From a halophilic archaeon (GTDB taxonomy: Archaea; Halobacteriota; Halobacteria; Halobacteriales; Haladaptataceae), in the NCBI GenBank assembly GCA_003298465.1, contig QNGA01000001.1, positions 434,001 to 498,000 on the forward strand: a stretch of DNA of 64,000 nt, written 5' to 3'. Made by a program: the position numbers and the translations under genes. This document shows, one piece after another, positions 24,613-34,945 of the stretch. Numbering within the stretch: position 1 is the first letter of the stretch; every line of letters begins with the position of its first letter. The notes beneath the pieces were generated by a model. That model worked only from the letters and a program-made list of their open reading frames with translations. It was not told the DNA's origin and made no database searches.

Positions 24613-24808
24613 TGACCCGTCCGCGGACCGCCGCTCCGCCGGACCCTGCCGTCGCCGCACCCCACCGAGGGCGCCCTCCACGTCCGTCCTCGTTCCTCTT
24701 CGTCCCGTCCTCGGCCGTCTCCGCGACGTCCGAGCGCCCCGTCCGCGCCGCGGTCGGTCCGTCGCGCCGTAGAATCACGCTTTTACCCCCACGGAACCGA
24801 ATACGACC

Positions 24809-25930
24809 GTGACTCTGCTCGAAGACATCCACGCCGACCACGGGGCCGAGTTCGACTCGGTCGGCGGGCGGCGGGTTCCGCGCGACTACGGTCGACCCGA
24901 ACGCACCCACCGCGCGGTCCGGAACGGCGTCGGCCTCACGGAGATGCCGTACGGCGTCGTGGTCGTCGCGGGCGACGACCGCATCGAGTACGTGAACAAC
25001 GTCGTCTCGAACGAGGTTCCCAGGGAGGACGGCCAGGGTCAGTACGCGCTGTTGCTCGACCCGCAGGGCCGCGTCGAGACGGACATGTACGTCTACTGTG
25101 CGGGCGACCGCCTCCTGCTCTTCGTCCCGCCCGGGGAGGCCGCCTCGCTCGCGGAGACGTGGCGCGAGAAGGTGTTCATCCAGGACGTCGACATCTCGGT
25201 CGCGACCGACGATTTCGGCGTCTTCGGCGTCCACGGGCCGAAGGCGACCGAGAAGGTAGCGAGCGTACTCAACTCCGCCGGCACGCCCGACGAACACCTC
25301 TCCTTCGCTCGCGGGAAGATAGCGGACGTGGGCGTCACCGTCGTCCGCACCGACGCCCCGGCCGGCGAGGAGGGGTACGAGGTCGTCTGCACGACGGGCG
25401 AGACGGAGGACGAGACCGGGACGTCGCGGTCGAACGTCCGACTCGTCTTCGACACGCTCCTCACGCGCGGACTGAACGCCGTCCCGTTCGGCCGCCGGAC
25501 GTGGGAGTCGCTGACCCTGGAAGCGGGGACGCCGCTGTTCGAGTTCGAACTCGCCGACGAGCTGCCGAACGACCTCGGCCTGCGCAACGCCCTGGACTTC
25601 GAGAAGGGCTGTTACGTCGGCCAGGAGGTCGTCTCCCGCATCGAGAACCGCGGTCAGCCGAGTCAGCGACTCGCCGGCCTCCTGCCGGAGTCGGTGCCGG
25701 ACCGCGGTGCGGCCGTCTTCGCCGGCGACGAGGCCGTCGGCGAGGTGACCCGCGCGGTCGAGAGTCCGATGCGCGACGAACCCGTCGCCCTGGCGCTCGT
25801 GGACTTCGACGTGACTCCCGGAGCGGACGTGACCGTTCGCGTCGACGGCGAGGAACGGCCCGCCGAGGTCGCCGCCCTCCCGTTCGTCGAGGGGAGCGAC
25901 CGCTCGGGGCGCGTACCGCGCTACGAGTAA
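24809..25930 (+). CDS. ygfZ: YgfZ/GcvT-like folate-binding Fe-S cluster protein
   Basis: A 373-residue protein of the aminomethyltransferase fold. The motif KGCYVGQE (Cys268) is the signature of the YgfZ/IBA57 branch, which assists assembly or repair of certain Fe-S enzymes using folate, and is not found in true glycine-cleavage T proteins. It starts with GTG at 24809, and a TATA-like GCTTTTACC lies about 27 nt upstream. It is often annotated as GcvT in haloarchaea. No other glycine-cleavage gene is nearby, which favours the YgfZ reading. Confidence 0.85.
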   Translation: MTLLEDIHADHGAEFDSVGGRRVPRDYGRPERTHRAVRNGVGLTEMPYGVVVVAGDDRIEYVNNVVSNEVPREDGQGQYALLLDPQGRVETDMYVYCAGDRLLLFVPPGEAASLAETWREKVFIQDVDISVATDDFGVFGVHGPKATEKVASVLNSAGTPDEHLSFARGKIADVGVTVVRTDAPAGEEGYEVVCTTGETEDETGTSRSNVRLVFDTLLTRGLNAVPFGRRTWESLTLEAGTPLFEFELADELPNDLGLRNALDFEKGCYVGQEVVSRIENRGQPSQRLAGLLPESVPDRGAAVFAGDEAVGEVTRAVESPMRDEPVALALVDFDVTPGADVTVRVDGEERPAEVAALPFVEGSDRSGRVPRYE

Positions 25931-26041
25931 CCGTCGAAAACGCGCCGGGCGACCGGCCGGCGCGTCACGACGGCCCGTACGACGGGGCAGGAGAACTGCA
26001 AGAGAAAGAGAGCGCCGAAAGACCTGTCGACCGCTCGTCGG

Positions 26042-27412
26042 TCAGAACTTCTCGAGGTACTTCTCCTTCTCCCACGGGGAGACGTGGGTGCGGTAGTCGG
26101 CCCAGTCGGCGCGCTTGGCCTTCACGAACTTCTCGGTGACGTGCTCGCCGAGACCGTCGCGGACGACCTCGTCCTCTTCGAGCGCGTCGACGGCGTGACC
26201 GAGGCTGTCCGGCAGGGTGGTGATGCCGTAGTCGTCGAGTTTGGCCTCGTCGAACTCGTAGATGTCCTCGCGGACTGGGTCGCCGGGGTCGATCTCGTTC
26301 TCCATGCCGTCCAGGCCGGCCCGGATGATGGCCGCCAGCGCGAGGTAGGGGTTACACGAGGGGTCGGGACTGCGAATCTCGAAGCGCGAACTCGTGCCCG
26401 CGGCGTCGGGGACGCGGATGAGCGCCGAGCGGTTCACGTCGCTCCACGCGACGTACACCGGCGCTTCGTAGCCGGGGACGAGGCGCTTGTAGGAGTTGAC
26501 GGTCGGGTTCGTGACCGCGGTGAACGCCTGGGCGTGTTCGAGGATGCCGCCCATGAAGTGGTACGCCGTCTCGCTGAGGTTGAACTCGTCGTCGTCGTCG
26601 GCGAAGGCGTTGCCCTCGTCGTCGAAGAGGCTGATGTGGCTGTGCATGCCCGAACCGTTGATTTCGCCGATGGGCTTGGGCATGAAGGTCGCGTGGATGT
26701 CGTTCTGTTCGGCGACGGCGCGGACGACGGCGCGGAACGTGGCGATGTTGTCGGCGGCCGAGAGCGCGTCGTCGTACTTGAAGTTGATCTCGTGCTGGCC
26801 GTCGGCGACCTCGTGGTGGCTGGCCTCTATCTCGAAGCCCATCTCTTCGAGCGTGAAGATGATCTCGCGGCGCACGTCCGACGCGAGGTCCTTCGGCGCG
26901 AGGTCGAAGTAGCCGCCCGTGTCGTGGGGGGCGGTCGTCGCGTTCCCCTCCTCGTCCTTCTCGAAGAGGAAGAACTCGGGTTCGGGGCCGATGCTGACGG
27001 TGTACCCCATCTCCTCGACGTCTGCGAGGACGCTCTTCAGCACCTGGCGGGGACCGCCCGCGAACGGCGTCCCGTCGGTGTTGACCACGTCACAGATGAG
27101 GCGCGCGCTCGCGGTGTCGCCGTCCGAGCGCCACGGGAGAACGGTGAACGTGGACGGGTCGGGTTCGAGACGCATGTCGCTCTCCTGGATGCGGACGAAG
27201 CCCTCGATGCTGGACCCGTCGAACCAGATACCCTCGTCGAACGCCTTCTCGACCTGGTGGGCGGGGACGCTGACGTTCTTCACGGTCCCCGTGATGTCGG
27301 TGAACTGGAGGCGGACGAAATCGACGTTTTCCCTCTCGATCTCGTCGAGCACTTCCTGTTCTTCCTTCGATAGCCCCTCTTCTTTGGTAGTGGCAATATT
27401 TCCGTCTGTCAT
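26042..27412 (-). CDS. glnA: Glutamine synthetase type I
   Basis: A 456-residue enzyme that makes glutamine from glutamate, ammonia and ATP. Visible motifs are the DGSSIEGF loop, the metal-binding GPEPEFFLF and [20 protein letters not shown] segments, the ATP-binding [14 protein letters not shown], and [22 protein letters not shown] with NRSALIRVP. No clear adenylylation-site tyrosine motif is visible near the C-terminus. It diverges from an Lrp-family gene with 124 nt between, a pairing conserved in haloarchaea where Lrp proteins regulate glnA. Confidence 0.95.
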   Translation of the reverse strand: MTDGNIATTKEEGLSKEEQEVLDEIERENVDFVRLQFTDITGTVKNVSVPAHQVEKAFDEGIWFDGSSIEGFVRIQESDMRLEPDPSTFTVLPWRSDGDTASARLICDVVNTDGTPFAGGPRQVLKSVLADVEEMGYTVSIGPEPEFFLFEKDEEGNATTAPHDTGGYFDLAPKDLASDVRREIIFTLEEMGFEIEASHHEVADGQHEINFKYDDALSAADNIATFRAVVRAVAEQNDIHATFMPKPIGEINGSGMHSHISLFDDEGNAFADDDDEFNLSETAYHFMGGILEHAQAFTAVTNPTVNSYKRLVPGYEAPVYVAWSDVNRSALIRVPDAAGTSSRFEIRSPDPSCNPYLALAAIIRAGLDGMENEIDPGDPVREDIYEFDEAKLDDYGITTLPDSLGHAVDALEEDEVVRDGLGEHVTEKFVKAKRADWADYRTHVSPWEKEKYLEKF

Positions 27413-27460
27413 CCTTATCTACAGCCAACGCAAATACATCCACCATTAAAACGGTACCGG

Positions 27461-27476
27461 TTGGGCAATTGTGCAA
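27461..27476. promoter_or_regulatory. Inverted repeat between glnA and lrp, candidate Lrp operator
   Basis: TTGGGCAATTGTGCAA has matching arms TTGnnCAATTGnnCAA. It sits midway between two divergent promoters (a TATA-like TTTTAATGG for glnA at about 27444-27452 and TTAAAT for lrp at 27501-27506). Confidence 0.55.
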
Positions 27477-27536
27477 TAAGGGACTAGAATTGGATATTCG
27501 TTAAATTCTAAAGGGTGGAGCGAATTGGTGCGTGTA

Positions 27537-27995
27537 ATGACGTACGAAAATCTCGATGCGAAACTGGTCAACGAACTGCTCGGCGACGGACGCGCGAGCC
27601 TGCGAAGCCTCGCGGAGGAACTCGACGTCTCGGTGACGACCGTCTCGAACCACCTGAACGACCTCGAAGAACAGGGAGTCATCCAGGGGTACACGCCGAA
27701 GGTCGACTACGACGAACTCGGATACGACGTGACCGCGGTCGTCCAGCTGAAGGTCGAGGGGAACGCACTCCCCGAGGTGACCGACCGGCTCCGCGACCAC
27801 GACCAGATGATAAGCGTCTACGAGGTGACGGGCGACTACGACATCATCGCCATCGGGAAGTTCACCGACACGGACGGGATGAACGAACAGATCAAGCAAC
27901 TGCTCGTCGACCCGGACGTGAAAGAGAGCAACACCAGCGTCGTCCTGAACGCCGCCAGCGAACACGAGCAGTTCGACCTGAAACTCGAAGAGTAG
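27537..27995 (+). CDS. lrp: Lrp/AsnC family transcriptional regulator
   Basis: A 152-residue regulator. The N-terminal helix-turn-helix ([31 protein letters not shown]) is followed by a RAM effector-binding domain ([12 protein letters not shown]...[18 protein letters not shown]). In Halobacterium the glnA-linked Lrp activates glnA and other amino-acid genes. The ATG at 27537 gives the family-typical start [15 protein letters not shown]. Confidence 0.93.
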   Translation: MTYENLDAKLVNELLGDGRASLRSLAEELDVSVTTVSNHLNDLEEQGVIQGYTPKVDYDELGYDVTAVVQLKVEGNALPEVTDRLRDHDQMISVYEVTGDYDIIAIGKFTDTDGMNEQIKQLLVDPDVKESNTSVVLNAASEHEQFDLKLEE

Positions 27996-28168
27996 GCCGT
28001 TCGCGGTTTAGCGCCGACGTCGTGAGACGCGGCTTCCGTCGCGCACGACCGTAAAAATCCCGAAAACACTCGTTAAACTTAAGCAGTGAGGGTCTGAACA
28101 CAGAATCGAGCGGACCGCGGCGCGCTCGCGCCACCATCCGATTTCCGGACCGGTCTGCCAACACAAAC

Positions 28169-28501
28169 ATGCCAGAGAACTCCGACCTCGCCGAGACACC
28201 GGCACCGTCCGTCCTCTTCTCGACGCTGGCCAGTCCTCGCCGACGACACGTCCTCAGACGGTTACTGGAGCGCGACGCTTCCGTTTCGCTGACGCAACTC
28301 GCTCGGAACGTCGCCGCCAGCGAAGACGACGTCGAACGCGTGTACGCGGAACTGCACCACAGACACGTCCCGAAACTGGTCGACGCGGGCCTCGTCACCT
28401 GCGAACGAGGAGGCGACGCGGTCACCCTCACCGACGGCGGGGACGTCGTCGAACCGTACCTCGAACTCGCGACACGGCTGCCGAACGTTACGGAGGCGTA
28501 G
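28169..28501 (+). CDS. HTH protein, DUF7344/ArsR-like haloarchaeal type
   Basis: A 110-residue winged-helix protein: LFSTLASPRRRHVLRRLLERDASVSLTQLARNVAA, then VYAELHHRHVPKLVDAGLVTCERGGDAVTLTDGG. This is the one-domain layout common to many haloarchaeal DNA-binding proteins that respond to unknown signals. The same motif order recurs in the protein at 48478-49053. It faces the thermosome gene, with hairpins between. Confidence 0.85.
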   Translation: MPENSDLAETPAPSVLFSTLASPRRRHVLRRLLERDASVSLTQLARNVAASEDDVERVYAELHHRHVPKLVDAGLVTCERGGDAVTLTDGGDVVEPYLELATRLPNVTEA

Positions 28502-28604
28502 TTCGGTCCGGGTTCGACGCGGCGCTGGTCGCCGAAGAAAAAATTGAGAATCCGCCGTAGTGCGTCTGCGTCGTGGGACGGAGAGCGGTTCGTCGGGTGC
28601 CGGG

Positions 28605-28689
28605 CGGACTTCGTCGAGCGAAGTCCGGCGGCCGACGCGAGTCGGGTTTCGGCCGGACGGACGTAGCCTCGGCCGAGGTTCCCTCGGCC
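28605..28689. repeat. Cluster of strong hairpins between convergent genes
   Basis: CGGACTTCG (28605-28613) pairs with CGAAGTCCG (28619-28627). Further on GGCCGAGG (28671-28678) pairs with CCTCGGCC (28682-28689), the latter overlapping a perfect CCTCGGCCGAGG. It may act as a bidirectional transcription barrier or belong to a dispersed palindromic element. Confidence 0.6.
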
Positions 28690-28718
28690 GTGCGATGAAA
28701 TTCCTCCTACGCCGGAGT

Positions 28719-30428
28719 TTACATCGCGCCGCCCATGCCACCCATACCGCCCATGCCGCCCATGCCGCCGCCCATGCCGCCGGGACCGCCGGCACCGGGG
28801 CCGCCGGGGCCGCCGCCCATGTCGTCGTCGTCCGAGTCGACCTGACCGCCTTTCAGGTCGCCGGCAGCGATGACGTCGTCGATGCGCAGCAGCATGACCG
28901 CGGCCTCGGTCGCGCTCTCGACGGCCTGGGTCTTCACGCGAAGCGGCTCGACGACGCCGTCGTCTTCCATGTCGACGATTTCACCGGTGTAGGCGTCGAG
29001 ACCGGCGCGGTCGTCGCCGCCGTCGTGCTGGCTCCGCAGGTCGACCAGCGAGTCGATGGGATCGAGACCGGCGTTCTCGGCGAGCGTACGCGGGATGACT
29101 TCGAGGGTGTCCGCGAACGCTTCGACGGCCAGCTGCTCGCGGCCGCCGACGCTGTCGGCGTAGTCGCGGAGTGCGAGTGCGAGTTCCGTCTCGGGCGCGC
29201 CGCCGCCGGGCAGGACCTTGCCGTCCTCCAGCGTGACGCGCACGACGCCGAGCGAGTCCTCGATGGCGCGCTCGACCTCGTCGACGACGTGTTCGGTGCC
29301 GCCGCGGAGGATGAGGCTGACGGACTTGGCCTCCTCGACGTCCTCGACGAAGATGCGCTGGTCGCCGCCGACGTCCTTCTGGGCGACGGAGCCGGCGAAC
29401 CCGAGGTCGTCCTCCTCGATGTCGCTGACGTTGCTGACGAGGGTCGCGCCGGTCGAACGGGCCAGCTTCTCCATGTCGTCGGACTTCGCGCGACGGACCG
29501 CGATGATGCCCTTCTCGGCGAGGAAGTGCTGGGCCATGTCGTCGATGCCGCCGTCCACGAAGACGGCGTCGGCACCGGCCTCGTCCAGCGCGTCGACCAT
29601 CTCGCGGAGCTGCTCCTCTTCCTGGTCGAGGAACTGCTGGAGCTGGTCGGGGTCGGTGACGTTGACCTCGGCGTCGATCTCGGTCTCCTGGATTTCGAGC
29701 GCGTCGTCGAGGAGAGCGACGTTGGCGTCCTCGGCGAAGTACGGCATGTTGTCGTGGACGCGCTCCTTGTCGACGATGACGCCCTCGACGAGTTCGGACT
29801 CCTCGATGGTGCCGCCGACGACCTTCTCGACCTTGACGTTGTCCGTGTCGACGTCACCGTCGTCGGCGACGCTCTGGACGGCGCGGACGACGAGCTCCGA
29901 GAGGTGGCCCTTGGCGTTCTCCGCGCCCTTGCCGGTCATCGCCGTGGAGGCGATCTTCTCGAGCTGCTCGGTGTCCTCGGGCTGGACGTCGATGGCGGCG
30001 TCCTCGAGGACCTCCTTGGCCTTCTCCGCGGCCTGGCGGTACCCCTGCGCGAGCGTGGTCGCGTGGATGTCCTGTTCGAGGAGGTCCTCGGCCTTCTGGA
30101 GGAGCTCGCCAGCGACGACGACGGCGCTCGTGGTGCCGTCGCCGACCTCGTTCTCCTGGGTCTCGGCGACCTCGACGACCATGTTGGCCGCCGGATGCTC
30201 GATGTCCATCTCCTTGAGGATGGTCACGCCGTCGTTCGTGACGACGACGTCGCCCGTCGAGTCGACGAGCATCTTGTCCATTCCCTTCGGGCCGAGCGTG
30301 GTGCGTACGGACTCGGCGACCGCCTTTCCGGCGGTGATGTTCATCGACTGGGCGTCGCGCCCGGAGGTTCGCTGGCTGTCCTCCGAGAGCACGATCAGCG
30401 GCTGGTTACCCATTGGCTGCTGTGACAT
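28719..30428 (-). CDS. ths: Thermosome subunit (group II chaperonin)
   Basis: A 569-residue ATP-dependent protein-folding subunit that assembles into double rings with a built-in lid. The nucleotide-binding segments are [14 protein letters not shown] and [15 protein letters not shown] lies near residue 395. The C-terminus is the usual Gly-Gly-Met repeat tail (about residues 545-569), which projects into the ring. A strong TATA box (TTTATATA) lies about 30 nt upstream of the ATG at 30428, typical of haloarchaeal cct heat-shock promoters. Haloarchaea have two or three subunits; which one this is cannot be told. Confidence 0.95.
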   Translation of the reverse strand: MSQQPMGNQPLIVLSEDSQRTSGRDAQSMNITAGKAVAESVRTTLGPKGMDKMLVDSTGDVVVTNDGVTILKEMDIEHPAANMVVEVAETQENEVGDGTTSAVVVAGELLQKAEDLLEQDIHATTLAQGYRQAAEKAKEVLEDAAIDVQPEDTEQLEKIASTAMTGKGAENAKGHLSELVVRAVQSVADDGDVDTDNVKVEKVVGGTIEESELVEGVIVDKERVHDNMPYFAEDANVALLDDALEIQETEIDAEVNVTDPDQLQQFLDQEEEQLREMVDALDEAGADAVFVDGGIDDMAQHFLAEKGIIAVRRAKSDDMEKLARSTGATLVSNVSDIEEDDLGFAGSVAQKDVGGDQRIFVEDVEEAKSVSLILRGGTEHVVDEVERAIEDSLGVVRVTLEDGKVLPGGGAPETELALALRDYADSVGGREQLAVEAFADTLEVIPRTLAENAGLDPIDSLVDLRSQHDGGDDRAGLDAYTGEIVDMEDDGVVEPLRVKTQAVESATEAAVMLLRIDDVIAAGDLKGGQVDSDDDDMGGGPGGPGAGGPGGMGGGMGGMGGMGGMGGAM

Positions 30429-30455
30429 AGTCGTCTCAAGGATTGATTGTGATTC

Positions 30456-30463
30456 TATATAAA
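30456..30463 (-). promoter_or_regulatory. TATA box of the thermosome gene
   Basis: TTTATATA on the minus strand, centred about 31 nt upstream of the start codon. Confidence 0.7.
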
Positions 30464-30663
30464 CCTTTTCTTGGAGGTATGCGGACACGGAGCAAACCTG
30501 TGGAAGACCGTCTTGGCACGGAGTAACAGGGTGGGGTTTATACGCGGGTACCGCCGCTCGCCCCGTCTCGGAGGCCCTCGCTACCGGCCGAGACGCGCGG
30601 TCGCGGTCCGACTCGACAGAACGGAGTTCAACCTTTTTCGGGATCGCTCGCGTCCTCTCGGCC

Positions 30664-31611
30664 ATGGCAGACCAACCGAGCGAGGACGTGCGAGCCGTTC
30701 TCGCCGCGGTCGAGTCGATGGACCTACCGGACGTCAGCGACCTCGACCCCGAGGAGGCACGAGAGCTGATGTCGGGGGCGTTCACGAGCGAGGGCCCCGT
30801 CGAGACGGTCGGTGCGGTCGAGGACCGCACGATACCCGGCCCGGCCGGGGAGATTCCGGTGCGCATCTACGCGCCAGAGGGCGACGGTCCTCACCCCGTC
30901 GTCGTCTTCTTCCACGGCGGCGGGTTCGTCCTCGGCGACCTCGACGGCCACGACGCGCCCTGCCGTATCCTCACGAACGCCGTCGACGCCGTCGTCGTGT
31001 CCGTCGACTACCGTCTCGCACCCGAACACCCGTTCCCCGCACCCGTCGAGGACGCGTACGCCGCGACCGAGTGGGTCGCCGAGCACGCAACCGAGGTCGA
31101 CGGCGATTCCGACCGCCTCGCCGTCGCCGGGGACTCCGCGGGCGGAACGCTCGCCACCGTCGTCGCGCTCGCCGCCCGCGACCGCGACGGCCCGGACCTG
31201 GCCTACCAGGCGCTCCTGTACCCCGCCGTCGACTTCCGCGACGACGGCTACCCCTCGCGAGCGGAGAACGCCGAAGGCTACTTCCTCACCGCCGACGAGA
31301 TGGCGTACTTCGGCGACCACTACGTTCCCTCGTGGGTGCACACGGCCAACCCCTACCTCGGTCCCATCGAGGCCGAGAGCCACGCCGACCTCCCGCCCGT
31401 GACGGTCGTCACCTGCGGTTTCGACCCGCTCCGCGACGAGGGCCGCGCGTACGCCCACGCCCTCGACGCCGACGGCACTCCCGTCACCCGCAGGCACTAC
31501 GACGACCTCATTCACGGCGTCGTCACCATGGTCGAGGAGCCGATGGACGTCGCCGGCGGTCACGAAGTTCTCGACGACGTCGCCGGCGACCTCCGCGACG
31601 CTCTACACTGA
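30664..31611 (+). CDS. Alpha/beta hydrolase, hormone-sensitive-lipase family esterase
   Basis: A 315-residue family IV esterase. The oxyanion-hole motif is [11 protein letters not shown], the nucleophile elbow GDSAGG, the acid lies in [10 protein letters not shown] and the histidine in DLIHGVV. It probably hydrolyses short-chain carboxyl esters in the cytoplasm; no signal peptide is visible. The first 50 residues form the helical cap region. It is transcribed alone. Confidence 0.9.
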   Translation: MADQPSEDVRAVLAAVESMDLPDVSDLDPEEARELMSGAFTSEGPVETVGAVEDRTIPGPAGEIPVRIYAPEGDGPHPVVVFFHGGGFVLGDLDGHDAPCRILTNAVDAVVVSVDYRLAPEHPFPAPVEDAYAATEWVAEHATEVDGDSDRLAVAGDSAGGTLATVVALAARDRDGPDLAYQALLYPAVDFRDDGYPSRAENAEGYFLTADEMAYFGDHYVPSWVHTANPYLGPIEAESHADLPPVTVVTCGFDPLRDEGRAYAHALDADGTPVTRRHYDDLIHGVVTMVEEPMDVAGGHEVLDDVAGDLRDALH

Positions 31612-31692
31612 TTCGCCGGGAGTCGCCGTCCGTCTACCGGAGTCGTCCCAGATGGTCGGGGTCGAAAAAGGAGTCGTGGCCGGTGACGACCG

Positions 31693-32241
31693 TCAACCGG
31701 GGAACTGGTGGAACTCCATCCCCTGGCGTTTCATCTCGTTGCGCTTGCGTTCGAGGAACGAGTACACCGCGCCGTGGGGCGCACCGTCGAGTATCATCTC
31801 CGCGGCGCTCCGGACTGCGTCGACCTGCTTGGGATTGCCGATGATGCCGAGCGTCGTACCGTAGATGACGACGTCCGCGCCGGTCAGTTCCTCCATCAGT
31901 TCGCGCGTGCGACCGTTCTCGCCGATGAGCCGCCCCTTGTGACGCTGGAGGTCGTTCTTGTTCCGGGCGACGGCGTCGATGTCGACGACGTCGAACATCA
32001 TCATCTCGTCCTCCAGGAGGGTGAGCGCCACGTCGGGCGCGAATCCGCGCCCGATGGCTTTCACTATCTCGGGCGCTTTCAGTCCGAGAACCGGGTCCCC
32101 GGTCTGGTCGATCCGAACCGAACCGTCGTCGGAGTCGATGTCGAGGCGCACCTCCGCCTGGCTCTCGATCTCTCGCATCGTCTCACCACCCTCCCCGATG
32201 AGAACGCCGATACGGTCCTGCGGAATCGTCACGTGTTTCAT
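31693..32241 (-). CDS. Two-KH-domain RNA-binding protein (Pno1/Dim2/Krr1-like)
   Basis: A 182-residue protein with two KH domains, marked by IGVLIGEGGETMREIE and KGRLIGENGRTRELMEE. The archaeal relatives of eukaryotic Pno1/Dim2 take part in small-subunit rRNA maturation and bind IF2-alpha. In many archaea it follows the rio1 kinase gene, but here the upstream neighbour is the divergent sufU, so that linkage is absent. Confidence 0.9.
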   Translation of the reverse strand: MKHVTIPQDRIGVLIGEGGETMREIESQAEVRLDIDSDDGSVRIDQTGDPVLGLKAPEIVKAIGRGFAPDVALTLLEDEMMMFDVVDIDAVARNKNDLQRHKGRLIGENGRTRELMEELTGADVVIYGTTLGIIGNPKQVDAVRSAAEMILDGAPHGAVYSFLERKRNEMKRQGMEFHQFPG

Positions 32242-32390
32242 GCGACGACCTAAAACCCACGGCGGTTTAAGCGCTTCCCCCTCCGTCGTTCACCGCGCAC
32301 GCCGCCCCAGCGGCGTTTCGCGTTCGCAGACGACGCTCGACCCGACCCGTCGGAATCCTTTTACGCCGCACACGCCTATCCGCAGACAGT

Positions 32391-32810
32391 ATGAGCATGG
32401 GTTCGGACATGTATCGGCAGCAGATTCTCGACCACTACAAGAATCCGCGCAACTACGGAGAACTGGACGAGCCAACCTTCTCCCACCTCGGTCACAACCC
32501 CTCCTGTGGCGACGAACTGGAGTTCGACGTGACCCTCGCGGACGACGACGAGACCATCGAACGCGTCGCATTCCGCGGCGACGGTTGCGCCATCAGCCAG
32601 GCCAGCGCCAGCATGCTCTCCGAGCGACTCCCCGGAAAGACCCTGGCGGAGGTCGAGGAGATGGACCGCGACGACGTCATCGACATGCTCGGCGTCGACA
32701 TCAGCCCGATGCGGATAAAGTGCGCCGTGCTCGCCGAGAAGATCGTCCAGGACGGCGCGGAGATCTACGAGGGCGAGAAGGACCTCGACCAGACGACGAC
32801 CGAGGACTGA
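32391..32810 (+). CDS. sufU: SufU-type Fe-S cluster scaffold protein
   Basis: A 139-residue IscU-fold protein with three conserved ligand cysteines in NPSCGD, GDGCAISQAS and RIKCAVLAEK. The insertion around LGVDISPMR between the second and third Cys is the SufU mark. It accepts sulfur from the SufS desulfurase or serves as scaffold. It stands away from any suf operon in this window. A TATA-like CCTTTTACG is about 30 nt upstream. Confidence 0.92.
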   Translation: MSMGSDMYRQQILDHYKNPRNYGELDEPTFSHLGHNPSCGDELEFDVTLADDDETIERVAFRGDGCAISQASASMLSERLPGKTLAEVEEMDRDDVIDMLGVDISPMRIKCAVLAEKIVQDGAEIYEGEKDLDQTTTED

Positions 32811-33096
32811 CGCTCCGCTCTTCTCTTCGTCTCCTTATTCTCCGTTCCGGCGCTCTTCCCGGGACTCCGGGGCATCGCGAGGGCGACGCCGAACCTCCGT
32901 CATCGACGCGTCGGCGCTGTCGACGTCCAACCCGTGGAAATCGCGCTACGCTGTAGCGGGGTCAACGCGTACCGCTCGTCGCGGTCGTCTCGTCGCGCCC
33001 GCTTTCTGTCGTCGATAGAGTCGGTGAGAAACTGCTCGCGCCCCTCGGTCACCGTCGGGGGTTCCGTCGAAATCGTCGTCCGCCGGACGGGGGCGC

Positions 33097-34128
33097 TTAC
33101 TCCGGCTTCAGGCCTTCGTCCTGGACGCGCATGACCGCCTCGCCGTCGGCGAGGTTCGGTGCGTCCACGAGACGGACGATACGCTTGTCGCCCTTGGACT
33201 TCCGGAGGTACATCCGGAAGGTGGACTTGTGTCCGAGGATGTTCCCGCCGATGGGTTGCGTCGGGTCGCCGAAGAACGAGTCGGGGTTCGAGGCGACCTG
33301 GTTCGTGACGAGGACGGCGGCGTTGTACAGGTTGCCGACCTTGTCGAGGTCGTGGAGGTGGCGGTTGAGCTTCTGCTGGCGCTCGGCGAGTTCGCCACGG
33401 CCGACGTACTCGGCGCGGAAGTGGGCGGTGAGGCTGTCCACGCAGAGCAGCCGGATGGGCCACTCGCTCTCTTCGTGTTCGTTGGCGAGTTCCTGGGCCT
33501 TCTCGGCCAGCAGCATCTGGTGGTTGGAGTTGAACGCCTTCGCGACGTGAATCTTGTCGAGGAAGTCCTGGACGAGTTCCTCCATCGCCTCGTCGTCGTC
33601 CGGGCTGCCCTCGATTTCGCGGTCGTCCATCGCGGCCTGAAGCGCCTCGTCGGGAAGCCCCCGGACCATGTCGTCGATGCGCTCGGGACGGAACGTGTCC
33701 TCGCTGTCGATGAACATCGCGCTACCGCCGAGGCCGCCCTGCTCGGGCGGGAGCTGGACGTTCACGACGAGCTGGTGGGTGACCTGGGACTTGCCGGCAC
33801 CGAACTCGCCGTACACCTCGGTGATGGACTGGGTCTCGACGCCGCCGCCGAGCATCTCGTCCACCTCGCCGATCTTCCACTTGAGCTTCCCGATGCGCTC
33901 GCGGCGTTCGAGCACCTGCGAGCCGGTCTCGAAGCCGCCGATGTCGGCCTGCTCTCGCGCACCCTGGATGATGTCGGAGGCGGTGCTGTCGCCGACGTCC
34001 GCGGTGTTGCTGAGTTCGCCCGGGCTCGCGACCGCGAGGCTCTGGAAGGACTCGAATCCTGCGTCTCGGAGTTTCTCGGCCGTCGCCGGGCCGACGCCCG
34101 GCAGTTCTTCGAGGTCTACGTCTGCCAT
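33097..34128 (-). CDS. radA: DNA repair and recombination protein RadA
   Basis: A 343-residue archaeal RecA/Rad51 recombinase. It has an N-terminal helix-hairpin-helix domain ([17 protein letters not shown]), Walker A GEFGAGKS (107-114), Walker B LLCVDSL, and the L2-region segment [23 protein letters not shown]. It forms filaments on single-stranded DNA for homologous recombination. No intein is present. It is monocistronic, with its start at ATG 34128. Confidence 0.96.
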   Translation of the reverse strand: MADVDLEELPGVGPATAEKLRDAGFESFQSLAVASPGELSNTADVGDSTASDIIQGAREQADIGGFETGSQVLERRERIGKLKWKIGEVDEMLGGGVETQSITEVYGEFGAGKSQVTHQLVVNVQLPPEQGGLGGSAMFIDSEDTFRPERIDDMVRGLPDEALQAAMDDREIEGSPDDDEAMEELVQDFLDKIHVAKAFNSNHQMLLAEKAQELANEHEESEWPIRLLCVDSLTAHFRAEYVGRGELAERQQKLNRHLHDLDKVGNLYNAAVLVTNQVASNPDSFFGDPTQPIGGNILGHKSTFRMYLRKSKGDKRIVRLVDAPNLADGEAVMRVQDEGLKPE

Positions 34129-34261
34129 CGTATCCTCACCTTGTGCCCTCCGTCATATAAACCCCCGTTAACACCAATGTGAAAGTGAAACTGCCGGACG
34201 AAAGAGGGGCGGTTCGAACGAGATGGCAAACTTTAGAGGGGAAGAGCGTCGATAGTGCGAA

Positions 34262-34894
34262 CTACTCCCAGGGGTGGGTGCCGGCGCGGTCGGGCCAGAG
34301 CGGGTACCAGTACTCCTTGTCCTGCTCCAGTTCGAGTTCGCCGTCGAGATTGCTCTCCAGTTTGAACTCCGCCGCCTCGTCGCGTTCGTTGCCGGCTTGA
34401 GGGGCGAAGGGGTAGTACGCGCCGCGGCGGAACGAGTAGATCCAGTAGACGTAGTCGTCGCCCTTTCGACGGCCCTTCGAACCGCCGCGCTTCCGGAACG
34501 CGAACAGTACCGCGAGCAGGCGCGAACCGTACCCTTCCTCGACGAAGGTGTCGGCGGCGAAGTGGAGGCTGGTGACGAGGTCCTCGAAGTCGTCGTCCTC
34601 CAGTACGACCCACGAGTAGCCGTGGCTGTCCTGGTGGGTGTGGGTTTTCGTCCCCGTCTCCTCCTCGCCCGCTTCGAGGATGGCGTGGACCTCCTCGACC
34701 GCGTTCTGGAAGCCCGTACTGTCGACTTCGGAGAAACAGAGCGCGGCCTCCCCGACCGGTTCGTAGCCCAGGTCGGCCTCCATCGTCACGTACGCGGTAC
34801 TCATCCCGAACAGGTCCTCGGGGTCGGCGTCCCGCCCCGCGTCGGCCTCGGCGCGCATCCCGAGCACCTCGCGGAGTCCGTCGAGCAGTCCCAT
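34262..34894 (-). CDS. PspA-associated protein PspAB-like
   Basis: A 210-residue soluble protein starting MGLLDGLREVLGMRAEADAGRDADPEDLFGMSTAYVTMEADL. I recognise this as the PspAB family, found with PspA/HtpX membrane-stress genes in haloarchaea and actinobacteria. The body has a globular domain ending in a Trp-rich tail (EYWYPLWPD). No pspA or htpX is adjacent here. The molecular role is not known. Confidence 0.75.
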   Translation of the reverse strand: MGLLDGLREVLGMRAEADAGRDADPEDLFGMSTAYVTMEADLGYEPVGEAALCFSEVDSTGFQNAVEEVHAILEAGEEETGTKTHTHQDSHGYSWVVLEDDDFEDLVTSLHFAADTFVEEGYGSRLLAVLFAFRKRGGSKGRRKGDDYVYWIYSFRRGAYYPFAPQAGNERDEAAEFKLESNLDGELELEQDKEYWYPLWPDRAGTHPWE

Positions 34895-34945
34895 GGCCGG
34901 GTGTACGCACGCCGCGACAAAAAGGGGGACGGAGGACGGCCTCGC

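Noticed and set aside
24809..25930. True glycine-cleavage T protein
   Set aside because: The KGCYVGQE motif marks the YgfZ/IBA57 branch and no gcvH or gcvP is nearby.
28560..30425. Plus-strand open frame opposite the thermosome
   Set aside because: It is the complement of a well-identified chaperonin, with a repetitive Val/Asp/Leu composition typical of such shadows.
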